A DNA stretch of 64,000 nt, taken from Asterias amurensis (lineage: Eukaryota; Echinodermata; Asteroidea; Forcipulatida; Asteriidae). Below the pieces are notes generated by a model. It had not been told where the DNA came from, made no database searches, and was given only the letters and a program-made list of their open reading frames with translations. The translations under genes were made by a program, and so were the position numbers. Position 1 is the first letter of the stretch, and every line of letters begins with the position of its first letter. This document shows, one piece after another, positions 53,752 to 64,000 of the stretch. The DNA is taken from the NCBI RefSeq assembly GCF_032118995.1, contig NC_092660.1, positions 17,780,501 to 17,844,500 on the forward strand, given 5' to 3'.

Positions 53752-54060
53752 AACATTAATATTAATAATATTTATAAAATGACTTTTACAAAAACTCTGT
53801 ACATTGTCTACAAATAAACACAAAATATTAATAACTTTATTTAGTGTTAAAAGCAAATGAGTTTTTAACGTGACTTTGAAAGATTCAAGGGAGGAGGCCT
53901 GACGGATGTGAAGAGGAAGATTGCTCAATAATGTAGGTGTGATGACTGTGAAGAAAGCCTGTTGGCCGCTACCGCCTGCAGGTGTACGTGTTACACAGTT
54001 CTCTAGTTGCATTTTTTTGCAGCGAATGTTTTGCAGTCGTTGAACACGGTTCAACTGTTG
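53752..54060 (-). mobile_element. L2-like LINE C-terminal fragment
   Basis: Minus-strand frame with the same signature as above: FFTVITPTLLSNLPLHIRQA then FKVTLKTHLL. It directly abuts the TTAA end of MITE C3, so the MITE probably inserted at its 3' edge. Confidence 0.6.
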
Positions 54061-54068
54061 CGAATCAT

Positions 54069-54179
54069 TGCAAACATTTAGCTACCTCCCAACTTTTTAT
54101 TTAGTTTTACTTGCATCTTGCACCTACAGAGCAAACATTTAGCTACCTCCCAACTTTTTAGTTTTACTTGCACCTTGTA
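54069..54179. repeat. Short tandem duplication, about 60 bp unit
   Basis: gcaaacatttagctacctcc ... acttgcatcttgcacc occurs twice in a row with a small deletion in the second copy. Confidence 0.85.
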
Positions 54180-54200
54180 CAATAAAATGCGGATAACTTT

Positions 54201-54316
54201 CCGTATGGCGCCACCACTTTTTCACTCATTTTTACAAAAAGGGATATATCAATCAGGTAAATTAGATACTATATTATTTTATTTCGAATGAAAAAGTGGT
54301 GGCGCCATACGGAAAC
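54201..54316. mobile_element. Palindromic element (I)
   Basis: Perfect arms ccgtatggcgccaccacttt ... aaagtggtggcgccatacgg around an AT-rich loop of about 57 bases. Confidence 0.8.
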
Positions 54317-54352
54317 TTTTCCTAAAATGCACCCGCAACACTTGGCACCGTA

Positions 54353-54497
54353 CATCGGGAGGAGGGTTACGTTATCGCAACTACTATTCTTGGCGTTTAC
54401 ATCCTGACTGAAGTACTATGCCAAGTACTGAAATAGAAGTAGAAATAGATGTGAACGAAGGCTAGTTGCGATAACGTAACCCTCCTCCCGACGGCCG
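54353..54497. mobile_element. H-family pair, facing away from each other
   Basis: Half hairpins gggttacgttatcgcaacta (54364-54383) and tagttgcgataacgtaaccc (54463-54482) flank about 80 bases. One arm of each is missing. Confidence 0.7.
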
Positions 54498-54550
54498 AAA
54501 CGAAGGCAAACTTATGTTTACAAAAAGCAAAGATACAGCGAAAACTAGAA

Positions 54551-54653
54551 CCAGTGACTGGGGCGCTAGATAGATTCCTTTTTTTCTAAATTTTGACATT
54601 ATCGGTCATAAGTCAAAATTTCGAGAAAAAAAATCTAGCGCCCCAGTCACTGG
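54551..54653. mobile_element. Palindromic element (J)
   Basis: 103 bp, arms ccagtgactggggcgctaga ... ctagcgccccagtcactgg. A half copy lies at 35597-35650 between POLR1A and OMA1. Confidence 0.8.
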
Positions 54654-55869
54654 GTCTAAGCATGGAGATCTAATTCTACCTCCATGGTCTAAGCGAAAAC
54701 AAAGAATCAACAACAACATGATCATTCAACAACAACATGATCATGACAGACGTGACAACAACGATCGGGGAAATCGACTGAACTCTCGACCAACTTACTA
54801 GTCTTATTTATTATTAATTTAACTTAAGGAACTTTCACAAAAACTGCCGTAAAACACCCCGACATTTTTTATGAAATGTAACTTGTAAACGACATTGAAG
54901 TAACTAAAACAATATTTACGTACTTTTGGTCACTTTCTTCCACCAAAAACGACACCTCCGTGACCCCCTCTCTCTAGTCTTTGGCCGCCGGTTTCTGTCC
55001 TGTGTGGTGTGTGTCTAGTCAGTCTTTGTCCGGTTAAAACATCAAACAGTCGTTGGCGCGTCGCAAAAGCGCTTATGCTGCGCCCTCTCTCGGTCGGACA
55101 ATCGCAGTCTTTTCGAAACCAAGGTTTTTGAGAAAGAGGGCCTGAAATTGGCAGGTAAAACTAATAATAATAGAAGAAACTAAAAACTTAATTGCATGAC
55201 ACTGTGGCAATCCAGACTGTGGGCCACTACGAAGTTTAAGGAGTGCTACGCCTAGTTTTTTTGTAAAAAATATGAGTTGACATTGAACAAAAGAAAGAGC
55301 TGAAATTAAAAAACAAATAATTTATGTCATATCTGTATAAAATTATAGGCTGCAAATGAAAATGTGGATGTCATTTTAAATTGACCTCAATGCTCACATG
55401 AAGTGTGAATCTGTGGCTTTACAACTTCGACGACATTTAACAAATAAAGTATGTATCATTTCTTTTTTTCTTTTATTACTATTTCTGGATTTTTCAAAGA
55501 TCCATAAACATTCTTAACTTATACACATTACATTATACAAATTTAAAGAAACTGTACAAGAAAATCACACTTTTTGAGGCCTATATATTTAATAATTAAA
55601 AATAATACTCTTATTTTCTTTGATGACCTGTGTTGTTTTTTATACACTTATATTGTATATACATTTTTACCATGATCTATGAACCAAAAATTAAGTTTTG
55701 TTTATTTGTTGCATTTGAAAATCATTTTGTAAACATTAGTTGAACAAAGTATAGAAAATTAGTTAATAATAGTTTTTCAGTCAAGTGGATTTCCCACATT
55801 ACAATCATCTGCAAGATTTAACCATAATTTTGGGAGTCAATATCACCATGTGTACCTACTTGTTCTGCT

Positions 55870-56245
55870 TTAAAGGCAGTGGGCACTATTGGTAATTGTC
55901 AAAGACTAGCCTTCACAGTTGGTGTATCTCAACATATGCATAAAATAACAAACCGATAACAATTTGAGCTCATTCGGTCGTCGAAGTTGTGAGATGAAAA
56001 AACATCCTTGTCACGCGTAGTTGTGTGCTTTTAGATGCTTGATTTTGAGACCTCAAATTCTAAATCTGACGTCTCAAAATCAAATTTGTGGAAAATTACT
56101 TCTTTCTTGAAAACTACGTTTCTTCAGAGGGAGCTGTTTCTCACAACATTTTATGCTATCAACCTCTCCGCTTTACTCATTACCTAGTAAGGTTTTATGC
56201 TAAAATATATTTTGAGTAATTACCAATAGTGTCCACTGCCTTTAA
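55870..56245. mobile_element. MITE family A, copy A11
   Basis: Full-length with intact TTAA at both ends, in the AEBP2-HOOK intergenic region. Confidence 0.85.
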
Positions 56246-56804
56246 GCAGCTCTATAAAAATTTGCCCTGGGTCTCAATCTCAGGCATAGAGCTGCTTAAA
56301 AGCAAAACACCTTTGCAACTTAAGAGTCTTACCAACTAGACAACCAAGATTGCCCGGTAGCTAGAGTCGCCAATACTTTTATTGGATAGTCCAATGTACT
56401 TTCATCATAACTTGGTCAGGTATCCCCTACACACAATGACAGTGACAGGTACTTATTCTAAGCTTTAATGAAGTACCAGACTATTTGTTGCTTCCAGCCT
56501 CGGTTTGGTTACATTGCGCTGAATTGGAGAAACAAAAAATGGCTGCTTTGTGATCAAAGTTCCATCATCAACCAAGTTCGGGTGGCAACTAGACTTGACA
56601 ACTGACTAGATTAACCAGTAACCATAGAGCAGAGATTGACTATATCGAGACATGCACTGGAGCATAGTCAACCATGGTCAAGTCCAGAGCTACATCACAG
56701 TTTCTGGTCAAGACAAGTCGCTCACCCGCATTTACTCATCATTGTTAGCAGTATAGTTATACAGAGTACTATCGGCGGGAATATTGGGGAGGAGGTAATT
56801 TTTA

Positions 56805-57150
56805 TGCCATGTCTAAATTGGCAGCTACGGCTAGATTGGCGCACCATCATGCATTGAGCTAGACTTGTTGACAAGTCGTTAAATGTCTGTCGCGGTGATA
56901 GCGTTCCGACTCTCTCCGCGATTCCCGCGATATTCTCGCGAGACTGCTGGCCCAGTGAGACAACTGCTCTCACGACTACGGTCCCATTTCATTGGGACTA
57001 GAGGTCGGCAACCAGCAGATCGTGCGAGAGCAGTGATCTCGCGAGAGCCCTGACACAAATCGACCATCTCACCGCAGCAGACCATTAATGACTTGTCCAC
57101 AAGTCTAGCATCGAGCAACAGTTGTAGTTGTAGCACTAGCCAGCAAGGCT
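56805..57150. repeat. G-family hairpin G5, interrupted
   Basis: Outer arms ccatgtctaaattggcagct ... gttgtagttgtagc belong to G; the 249-bp element below separates them. Confidence 0.65.
56859..57107. mobile_element. 249-bp GC-rich element with inverted ends, inside G5
   Basis: Ends CTAGACTTGTTGACAAGTC and an inverted partner with few mismatches. Flanks gcattgag (56851-56858) and gcatcgag (57108-57115) look like an 8-bp target duplication with one change. The interior is rich in cgcgag and gagagcag palindromes. An 8-bp duplication would fit a hAT-type non-autonomous element. Confidence 0.65.
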
Positions 57151-57822
57151 GATAAAGCCTGACATAGAGCGAAGGAATGGAGGGTTTACTAATTTCAAGT
57201 AAAAGGGGTGTATGATCTTAAAATACAATCAAGTACTGCTGCTAAACATGTTCAGAATTAAAGACACACTATTCAATGCAGTTTACCCTTTTTCACCAAC
57301 GGCACAAACAGTTTATGTTTGCCAGTCGTTGTAAGGAATTGTTAGTCACTTTTTCATAGTTAAACTTAAAACAACCTGATTTGAGCGTCCTACACCCGAT
57401 TCAAAGAAGTACACTAACATAAAACAAGATTGATCACCATGGCAATTTACTTAAATTACAATATTATTAAAACATTAAAACACAGAATTAAACAATTAAG
57501 TACACAGGGAAAAAAGGATTTTTTATGATGAATTTTGCCAAGAACAAAAATCTACCGAAACTGAAATTGATTTATACGAAATTGAAAGTTATCATCGAAG
57601 AATTTCAGCATCATAGTAGACCCAAGACTTAATTCTGTGACACTGAGAACTGAGTTGTGAAAGTCTCCCACTTATTTTAACTTTTCTATGAACCTTGTTT
57701 TGCAAGATGACCAAACAGATACAAGGAAAGTATTTAAGGCACAGGAGGACTTAGGACTTTGAGTGGCATAGCTAAGAAAATCCCCAAACAAAAGATTTCC
57801 CCTGTTGTCCACAGTTACAAAT

Positions 57823-57975
57823 GGGCCCAATGTTATGGCTCTGCTTACCATAAGCAAAGAGTCTGCGCTTGTGGAAGCAGGGAACTCTAAGCTCGTCAAG
57901 TGTAGTTCACAGGTTAGCAGGATCTTGATTGTAAGCGCTGAATTACGCGGTAAGCAGATTCGTGACATTGTGCCA
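57823..57975. mobile_element. F-family palindrome F9
   Basis: gggcccaatgttatggctct ... ggtaagcagattcgtgaca; same subfamily as F5. Confidence 0.65.
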
Positions 57976-58631
57976 TGGTTTGACCAAGCCCTCTCCTGTA
58001 CGAAACCCATGGAATTCATGCCCCTAGTACATGTAACACAATCAACCTGCAGCATTTTAAGTTGTACATTTTATACTTGTATATACATGTTAAAACAATA
58101 ATGCTAATACATAAAACAATAACGCTATACATATACATAATTAACCAAAAATTAGCACAAATCAATAGAATGAGATTCGATTGGTGGGGAATGGAGGAGG
58201 AATTTAGAGCTCAACATTTTGTTACACAAAATTTTGAGAGACCGTGTAGAAGCATAATTAAAAAGTACAGAGAGCGCCATTTGGAAACAACCCCTTTTCA
58301 GGGAATGTGTCTGGAAATATTGCAAAATGTCACCTTTGATTTAAAAAAAAAAAAAAAAAAAAATGCCAGGAAAAATACAAATGCCAGCCAGGGAGGAAAT
58401 GGCCTCTGCTACCCATTGTTCTGGCCAAAAGTTTCTAATAGACTTTTAAATTTAGCAACAGTAGTGCCTACTTCGCACAATGAAAATGGCCTTTCCCTCT
58501 CAAAGTTGAAATTCCTCAAAAAGAACCACAAAAAAACGTAAAACAAAGACTGCAAATACTCAGAAAATACTGCTGGATGAATTTTAGCTGCAATAGTGGT
58601 AACACATGTAGTTCAATCAACTTTCGTCCAC

Positions 58632-58836
58632 AGCCCAATTTCATGTTAACCAGAAAATACTGCTTGACAAATTTCTTTGCTGAGCAAAAGTTGAGTGGGC
58701 ACCAGCTTTAAGAATAAAAACATAATGTAAAATGTATTTTGGTTGGTAACTTGTTTCTATTAAGCGCTTGTTTCTATTATACTATTCAGTGCTTAGCAAG
58801 ATTTTGTGCTTACAGGTTTTATACAATTGGGCCCAG
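58632..58836. mobile_element. F-family palindrome F10
   Basis: agcccaatttcatgttaac ... atacaattgggccc. Confidence 0.65.
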
Positions 58837-59045
58837 TACAATCTCTAAAGGGTAGACCATTCTGTGTTTAACTTCTCGCACTCCCTTTTTATCGTTTCGG
58901 TAGTTCTGAGCATTTCTGAGAAGGGTTTTACATGGTGAGTCTGCTGCCACCTAGTGTTCTAAAAGTTCCCCATTCACAAATGCCCGGCAAAAAATCCTTC
59001 ACTACAAATCAGAAATACCCTGCAAAGTATAAATGTGACCCAACC

Positions 59046-59436
59046 TTAAAGGAACACGTTGCCTTGGATCGGTCTGAGTTGGTCTTTGAAAAGCGTTTGT
59101 AACTGTTTTTTATACAATGCATATGGGTAGAAAGATGTTGTAAAAGTAGAATACAATGATCCACACAAACATGCCTCGAAATTGCGTGGTTTTCCTTTTA
59201 CCTCGTCGACTAACACGTCGGCCATTTATGGGGGTCAAAATTTTGACTCCCATAAATGGCCGACCATGTTAGTTCGCACAGTAGAAGGAAAACCACGCAA
59301 TTTCGAGGCAAACTTGTGTGGATCATTGTATTCTACTTTTAAAACATCTTTCCAACCATATGCATTTTATAAAAAACGGTTACAAACGCTTTTGTTTTGA
59401 CCAACTCGTCCGATCCAAGGCAACGTGTTCCTTTAA
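59046..59436. mobile_element. MITE family B, copy B2
   Basis: Almost identical to B1, including the central palindrome. High similarity between B1 and B2 implies recent activity. Its right TTAA (59433-59436) is also the left TTAA of D2. Confidence 0.9.
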
Positions 59437-59782
59437 AGGATTTGTGTACTTTTTGTAACACAAAACACAATGTCCACAGATTTATATAAAACTAACACCG
59501 TTTGAAGATATTGATAGCAGAAATATTACTTGCTGAGGTGCTTCAGTTTTTGAGAAATTAGTAAAACAATGTCATGAAAATACGTGTTTACATGCTAACC
59601 TGATTTTTGTCTCATGATCACCAAGACGCAAACTATTTTCATGACATTGTTTTACTCATTTCTCACAAAGCAAGTAATATTTTCCGGGAAGCTTTCTACT
59701 ATCATTTTCTTCAAACTGTGTAAGTTGGAAATCTGTTGACATTGTGTTTTTTTGTCCTACAAAAAGTAACCAGACCCTTTAA
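59433..59782. mobile_element. MITE family D, copy D2
   Basis: Starts at the same TTAA that ends B2 and ends at TTAA 59779-59782. Ends AGGATTTGTGTAC / GACCCT-type, mirrored interior with tttttgagaaatta. Confidence 0.85.
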
Positions 59783-60500
59783 CACAAAATAATAATAAAT
59801 CTAAAATTTCCACCGATTCTACTAGAGCGGGATTTGAACCTGCGGCCAACGGATTTAAGTATGGAGGCTAATAACATTTGAAGAAAGCAGATTAAGAACA
59901 CCATTACAGGACATTACAAAAGTTAAGTTTCGTCCTCTCCCTCGTAATTGCTAAAATAATAGAGTATTTAAAAATATGATATATTAATAATACGTAGAAT
60001 TGCCAAGGTGGGTTATGGTACACTTTTAGGCTCGTTAATATTAAACGATACACGTAATCACTATCAAAACACAGTCATCATCTAAATTAAAAATATCCGA
60101 TAAAATTTAACCACAAGAATTTGTCGTTTAGGATTTTGTGTATTTACAATGCATATATAGTGCCACATGCAGGCACTCAACTTCAACAAGTGAATAGATT
60201 TAGTTTTCATATTAAAATATATAATGTATACCATATATTAATGTCCAAAAAGTGTATGACAACGTACGCTTCTGGATTATTTACAGTTTTAACGGGAATG
60301 GGACGACAAATAAAAGGAAAGCAAATCGTTAGGGTGGCATTGGGGGTGTTTTTTGAATTTGGCAAAAAGTTACCCATCATGTACTCTCTGTCTAGTTCCT
60401 ACGTTCTGTTTATAAAGATATCTATTAAGTAGCTAATCATTTCGAAAGCACCAGTCTGATTGAATGGACATAAAAAGCTTTAGGTTTTGAACATGGTCAG

Positions 60501-60690
60501 GGCCAAATATCAAAAAGGTGTTCAATAGGAAATACTGCTAAGCGAGTTTGTTTGCTAAGCAGAATATCAGTTGAGCACAAGTCGTAACAATGCGAACTTG
60601 ATACAATTTTGGCTGTAACCTGATTTGCTAAGCAAGATTTGGCTGTGCTTCGCAAGTTTTGTACTTTATAGGCTTCATGAAATTGGGCCC
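60501..60690. mobile_element. F-family palindrome F11
   Basis: gggccaaatatc ... cttcatgaaattgggccc with gctaagca motifs in each arm. Confidence 0.65.
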
Positions 60691-60933
60691 CGCTGCTACA
60701 TGTAGTTTTGATAAACAACAAAATTTCTTAACAATGCTTAGAGTAATTTCAAGGTATTCTGGACACAAATGTTAATTAAAGAGTATATTTTCAAGTGACA
60801 AATCACAAGTTAGCAGATAATAATAAGTAACTTTTGATGCATTAGATTAGAGTCATGGATTCCAAAGGACCATAGAGAGCGAGCTCTAGCACTCCCAGAC
60901 AGCAACTCAGCACGGCACTCTGTGTGTTCTATA

Positions 60934-61313
60934 TGGGCACCGGACACTATTGGTAATTTCTCAAAATAACTGTTGGCATAAAAACACTTACTTGGTAACG
61001 AGCAATGGAGAACTGTTGATAGTATAAAATATTGTGAGAAATGGCTCCCTCTGAATTAACGTTATTTTTCAGAAAGAGGTAATTTCTCACTCAATTATTA
61101 AAAGACTTCAGACCTGAAGCCTTTCACTAGGTATCTGAAAGCACATCAATTTGTGCAACAAGGGTGTTTTTTCTTCTTTCATTATTCCCTAGCAACTTGG
61201 ATGACCAAGTGAGTCAAAATTTCACGCATTCGTTATTTTGCGCTTATGTTTGGATTCACCAAGTAAGAATACTAGTCTTTGACCAATTTACCAAAGGTGT
61301 CCAGTGCCTTTAA
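60934..61313. mobile_element. MITE family A, copy A12
   Basis: Full-length; right TTAA intact, left end diverged. Confidence 0.85.
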
Positions 61314-62318
61314 TACAAGTCAACAAGTGGTTCCTAATTCTTTAGACTTGAAAGTATCGTCCTGAGATATGATCGGTGTACAATCTCACCTGCAAGTCAA
61401 CTACAACGTGACATGATAATAGTGGTGATGATGGGTTGGGGGTGGAGGGGGGGCGTCACCAGTGTCCAATAGTTTTCAGTGCCCGACACCAACTGCGCAT
61501 TTGCAATGGCATCGGTAACACCCGTTTTAGACAGGCGCTCCAGAGTCACGCAGAACCAAATTCTGAATTCAGTTCATGAAAAGTTCTACGTCTGAAACAG
61601 AAAGGAGCGACTGAACGCGCTAGAAGTTAAAAGATTTACTGTTGTCACGATGTTGCCGGTCTAAAACCAAAATTTATTTGGGACAACCTAGAGTTGCTCC
61701 TAATCTATTTGGTTCAATGCGAATCTGGCGCGCCTATCTAAAAAGGATGCTAGGGGTAGTGAGTCTTAAGCCCGGGAGGTCATCATTAAGATGTGTAGCA
61801 GAGAAATTACATTAGCTGTGCGTTCACAAACCACATCAGGGTCGAGGTTCCTTAGCATGAGACATTTCATCAAGTAGTGACAGAGGAATGACACCAACTG
61901 CGTGTTCAAAACGGTGGAGGGATGGAGTCCTTTGTCTGCGGACTTTTTCATCAAGTGGTATAAAGGGAAAAAAAACACCAGCTGCCAGCGTGATGAGTTG
62001 CCAGTCTGAAGAAGCCACTACGGTAGTGTTGAAACGGCACTAAACAATTGTGAGTTTGTCCTCCATTTTTCATCCATGCATTGAGTGGTGACCAATCACT
62101 AGTCAATATTCCATGGTAACCTATGCATTCAATGATGGTCGACTTTTGTCCCTCGCTCGAACTTGACCTTTGCTGAAGTTTTAATGAACATTCCTAATGA
62201 ATCTATTTGATAGCATCAATTGCCTGTTAGTATCTTCATCAAGGGCGGGGATACCTTAGCTTGACAGTGGCATGACAGCTTGGGTTGGGGTGGGGAGGGG
62301 GGGGGGGTTGTGACCATT

Positions 62319-63441
62319 TCACCTGGTGGTATTTGAGGTGTGACCACTGATGATGGCTTGCGAGCGTCGGCTGGAGGCTTGACGTTGCCTGGCAAGGAAT
62401 GACTGACCGGTGGAGGAGTTTGCTAGCCTGTCCTCGGCCGCCTTACGGTGCATGTGCATACCCTTCAAAAAGAGATAAAGAGACGTGATGATAAGTGACG
62501 TTTGAAGCTTTGAGCAAGTTCTAGTGCTCAGCTTTACTTTGCCCCTTGAGCACCTCTTTGTGGTGGATTTTGGCGGCTTATAATTATTCTTTATTATTAT
62601 TATTATTATTATTTACTGAGTGACAGATATGAGTGCTACATAAGAAGCCACTATTATTAGTATTATAGCAGTTGGCTAGTTTGTCCTCGGTCACCTTATG
62701 GTGCATGAGCATACCCATCAAGAATAGGAAAAGAGACACGATGATAAATGACATTTGAAGCTTTGAGTAAGTTCTAGTACTCGGCTTTACTGAGTAACGG
62801 AAATGAGCGCTCTATAAGAAGCCACTACTATTAGTATTATAGCAGTTGGCTAGTTTGTCCTCGGTCACCTTATGGTGCATGAGCATACCCATCAAGAATA
62901 GGAAAAGAGACACATTTGAAGCTTTGAGTAAGTTCTAGTGCACAACAAACTTAAGGTTGACTATTTTGAATAAAACCCGGGCTGGTCGACCATTGGTTGA
63001 CTACTGTAGTCGGCCGTTTAGAACCAGCCTCACAGCCTTGTTTTATGCTAACCAGTGTAAAGTGCAGAAGGAGGGGACCAGAGACACAATGATACCTGAC
63101 GTTTGATGCTTGTTCTAGTTCTCAGCGTATTAAAGTGACGGATATGAGCGCTATAAAGAAGCCACTATTATTAGTATTATTTCTGCGGTCGACCACAAAA
63201 TGATACTAATAAAAAGTTAAGGCATAAAAAATCAGAGATAAAACACCAAACACCACATGAAAAAATAACACCCAAACACAAAATCAGCCAATTACAAATG
63301 CGTAAATAATTTAAGTTATGCTTAAAAGCTTTAGAGCCAATGAATGATGTAGGTTAGAAAACGACTTACCATGTTATACCAAGCTGAAACTATAAGCTTT
63401 TCCTCCCCATCTCTCATTACCTTCGATTTCTCTCGCTCATG
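62319..63441 (-). CDS. HOOK1: HOOK-family dynein adaptor, last two coding exons
   Basis: HOOK proteins link cytoplasmic dynein-dynactin to cargo through a long coiled coil and a C-terminal cargo-binding tail. Only the tail is in the window: exon 63370-63441 (VMRDGEEKLIVSAWYNM) and final exon 62319-62462 (AAEDRLANSSTGQSFLARQRQ, then SSRRSQ, stop TGA at 62319-62321). EEKLIVSAWYNMGM and GQSFLARQRQA are near-invariant across animal HOOK1/HOOK3. Invertebrates usually have a single hook gene, so the symbol stands for the family rather than the vertebrate paralogue. The remaining exons lie to the right of the window. The intron between the two exons holds decayed copies of the final exon's 5' part. 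Confidence 0.92.
62671..62714 (-). pseudogene. Duplicate of the 5' part of the last HOOK exon (copy 1)
   Basis: Minus-strand sequence matches the first 44 bases of the final HOOK exon (GMLMHHKVTEDKLAN versus GMHMHRKAAEDRLAN). The AG of the splice acceptor is changed to TG, so it should not splice. The similarity continues into the intron on its 5' side. Several replacement changes indicate it is not under coding constraint. Confidence 0.85.
62845..62888 (-). pseudogene. Duplicate of the 5' part of the last HOOK exon (copy 2)
   Basis: Nearly identical to copy 1, offset by 174 bases, with the same lost acceptor. Copies 1 and 2 therefore arose by a second, more recent tandem duplication of an already decayed copy. 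A further fragment with only the intronic part lies around 63073-63181. Confidence 0.85.
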
Positions 63442-63607
63442 CTTTAAAAGTAAAAAAGAAGATTGCGTATTTCATCAACACATTCCCTGTAAGGGAACGA
63501 TTTCATCCAGCCATTGTGCATTTTAGCAAAGTAGTTAGAATAATTTTGGGTTGAACAAGAAAAAACTGACTTGGGCGTGTTTTGAACCAATGTCCTTTAA
63601 GGTGCTG

Positions 63608-63977
63608 TTAAAGGATTTGGGTACTTTTTCCACTTATGTCCACAGATTTACATTAAACTTGCAGGGTTTGAAGATAATGATAGTGGAAAGCTTCCCTTCA
63701 AATATTACTTACTGAGGTGCTGTAGTTTTTGAGAAATGAGTAAAACAATGGTATGAAAATACGTTTTTACATGCTTAAAATAGTTTTTCGTCTCATGATC
63801 TGTGAGATGAAAATTATTTTCATGACACTGTTTACTCATTTCCCCAAAACTACAGCACCTCTGCACACACTATTTCAGGGAAGCTTTCTACTATCATTAT
63901 CTTCAAACTGCATAAGTTTGGTGTAAATCTGTGGACATTGTGTTTTTTGTCCTACAAAAAGTACATAGACCCTTTAA
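63608..63977. mobile_element. MITE family D, copy D3
   Basis: TTAA at both ends, near-complete palindrome, in the HOOK intron upstream of exon 63370-63441. Confidence 0.85.
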
Positions 63978-64000
63978 ACGTGTGTTATTTTGAACCAAAA

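Larger units (their letters stand above)
53352..55100 (-). promoter_or_regulatory. AEBP2 upstream region: 5' UTR intron and likely promoter
   Basis: The pyrimidine run and cactag at 53352-53362 (minus strand) mark a UTR acceptor, so a non-coding first exon lies upstream. The less AT-rich, CpG-bearing stretch at about 54940-55110 is a plausible first exon/promoter, with candidate donors around 54918-54950. Between them are MITE C3, a LINE tail and at least four short hairpins (54201-54316, 54353-54497, 54551-54653) plus a tandem repeat at 54069-54179. Confidence 0.4.
55101..62318. other. Intergenic region between AEBP2 and the HOOK gene
   Basis: No coding exon could be supported. It contains MITEs A11, B2, D2 and A12, a 249-bp element inside a G-type palindrome (56805-57150), F9-F11, a partial K repeat (58930-58975) and an S1 fragment. 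About 55110-55860 and 57150-57820 are AT-rich and featureless. A G-rich run lies at 62281-62308, and this side would carry the HOOK 3' UTR. Confidence 0.5.

Noticed and set aside
58062-58541. 159-codon plus-strand ORF
   Set aside because: Runs through AT-rich sequence and an A-tract with lysine runs. No motif, no conserved feature.

Overview
The window is animal nuclear DNA: AT-rich, with intron-split genes, GT-AG introns and very dense short interspersed repeats. The proteins are clearly metazoan but diverged from vertebrates. The repeat families (TTAA-flanked 350-390 bp MITEs, palindromic elements ending in gggcccaatttcat, several tRNA-like SINEs) look to me like those of an echinoderm, most likely a sea star. 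That placement rests on recognition, not on a search. No bacterial genes, rRNA, CRISPR array, retroviral or LTR element was seen.

Four host genes are recognised. (1) POLR1A, the largest subunit of RNA polymerase I, fills 2.6-33.9 kb on the minus strand. I could trace 34 coding exons that join without a frame break into about 1740 residues, from the start codon at 33949 to the stop at 2628. (2) OMA1, the mitochondrial inner-membrane metalloprotease, lies divergently at 36.1-43.6 kb on the plus strand: 8 coding exons, 470 residues. (3) AEBP2, the zinc-finger cofactor of PRC2, lies at 48.0-53.3 kb on the minus strand: 5 coding exons, 275 residues, tail to tail with OMA1. (4) The last two coding exons of a HOOK-family dynein adaptor lie at 62.3-63.4 kb on the minus strand. 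Two weaker coding candidates are a plus-strand ORF at the left edge, possibly the end of a neighbouring gene, and a minus-strand exon at 35.2-35.4 kb between POLR1A and OMA1.

Most remaining sequence is repeats. Four TTAA-flanked MITE families are present (called A, B, C, D here; 12, 2, 3 and 3 copies). There is a family of gggccc-ended palindromes (F), several small perfect hairpins (G-N), tRNA-derived SINEs (S1-S4), a 5'-truncated CR1/Jockey-type LINE inside an AEBP2 intron, and three smaller LINE relics. Many are nested, which gives a relative order of insertion.

The most unusual points are: a B-family MITE whose end abuts, and helps form, the 3' splice site of OMA1 exon 3; partial copies of the last HOOK exon tandemly duplicated within its upstream intron; MITE family C, which looks like a chimera of families D and A; a 277-bp element with perfect 17-bp ends and an 11-bp target duplication; and two tiny hairpin families found only in the two presumed promoter regions. 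POLR1A, OMA1, AEBP2 and HOOK are not a functional operon. They share a neighbourhood, and OMA1 and HOOK1 are also near each other on human chromosome 1p32.
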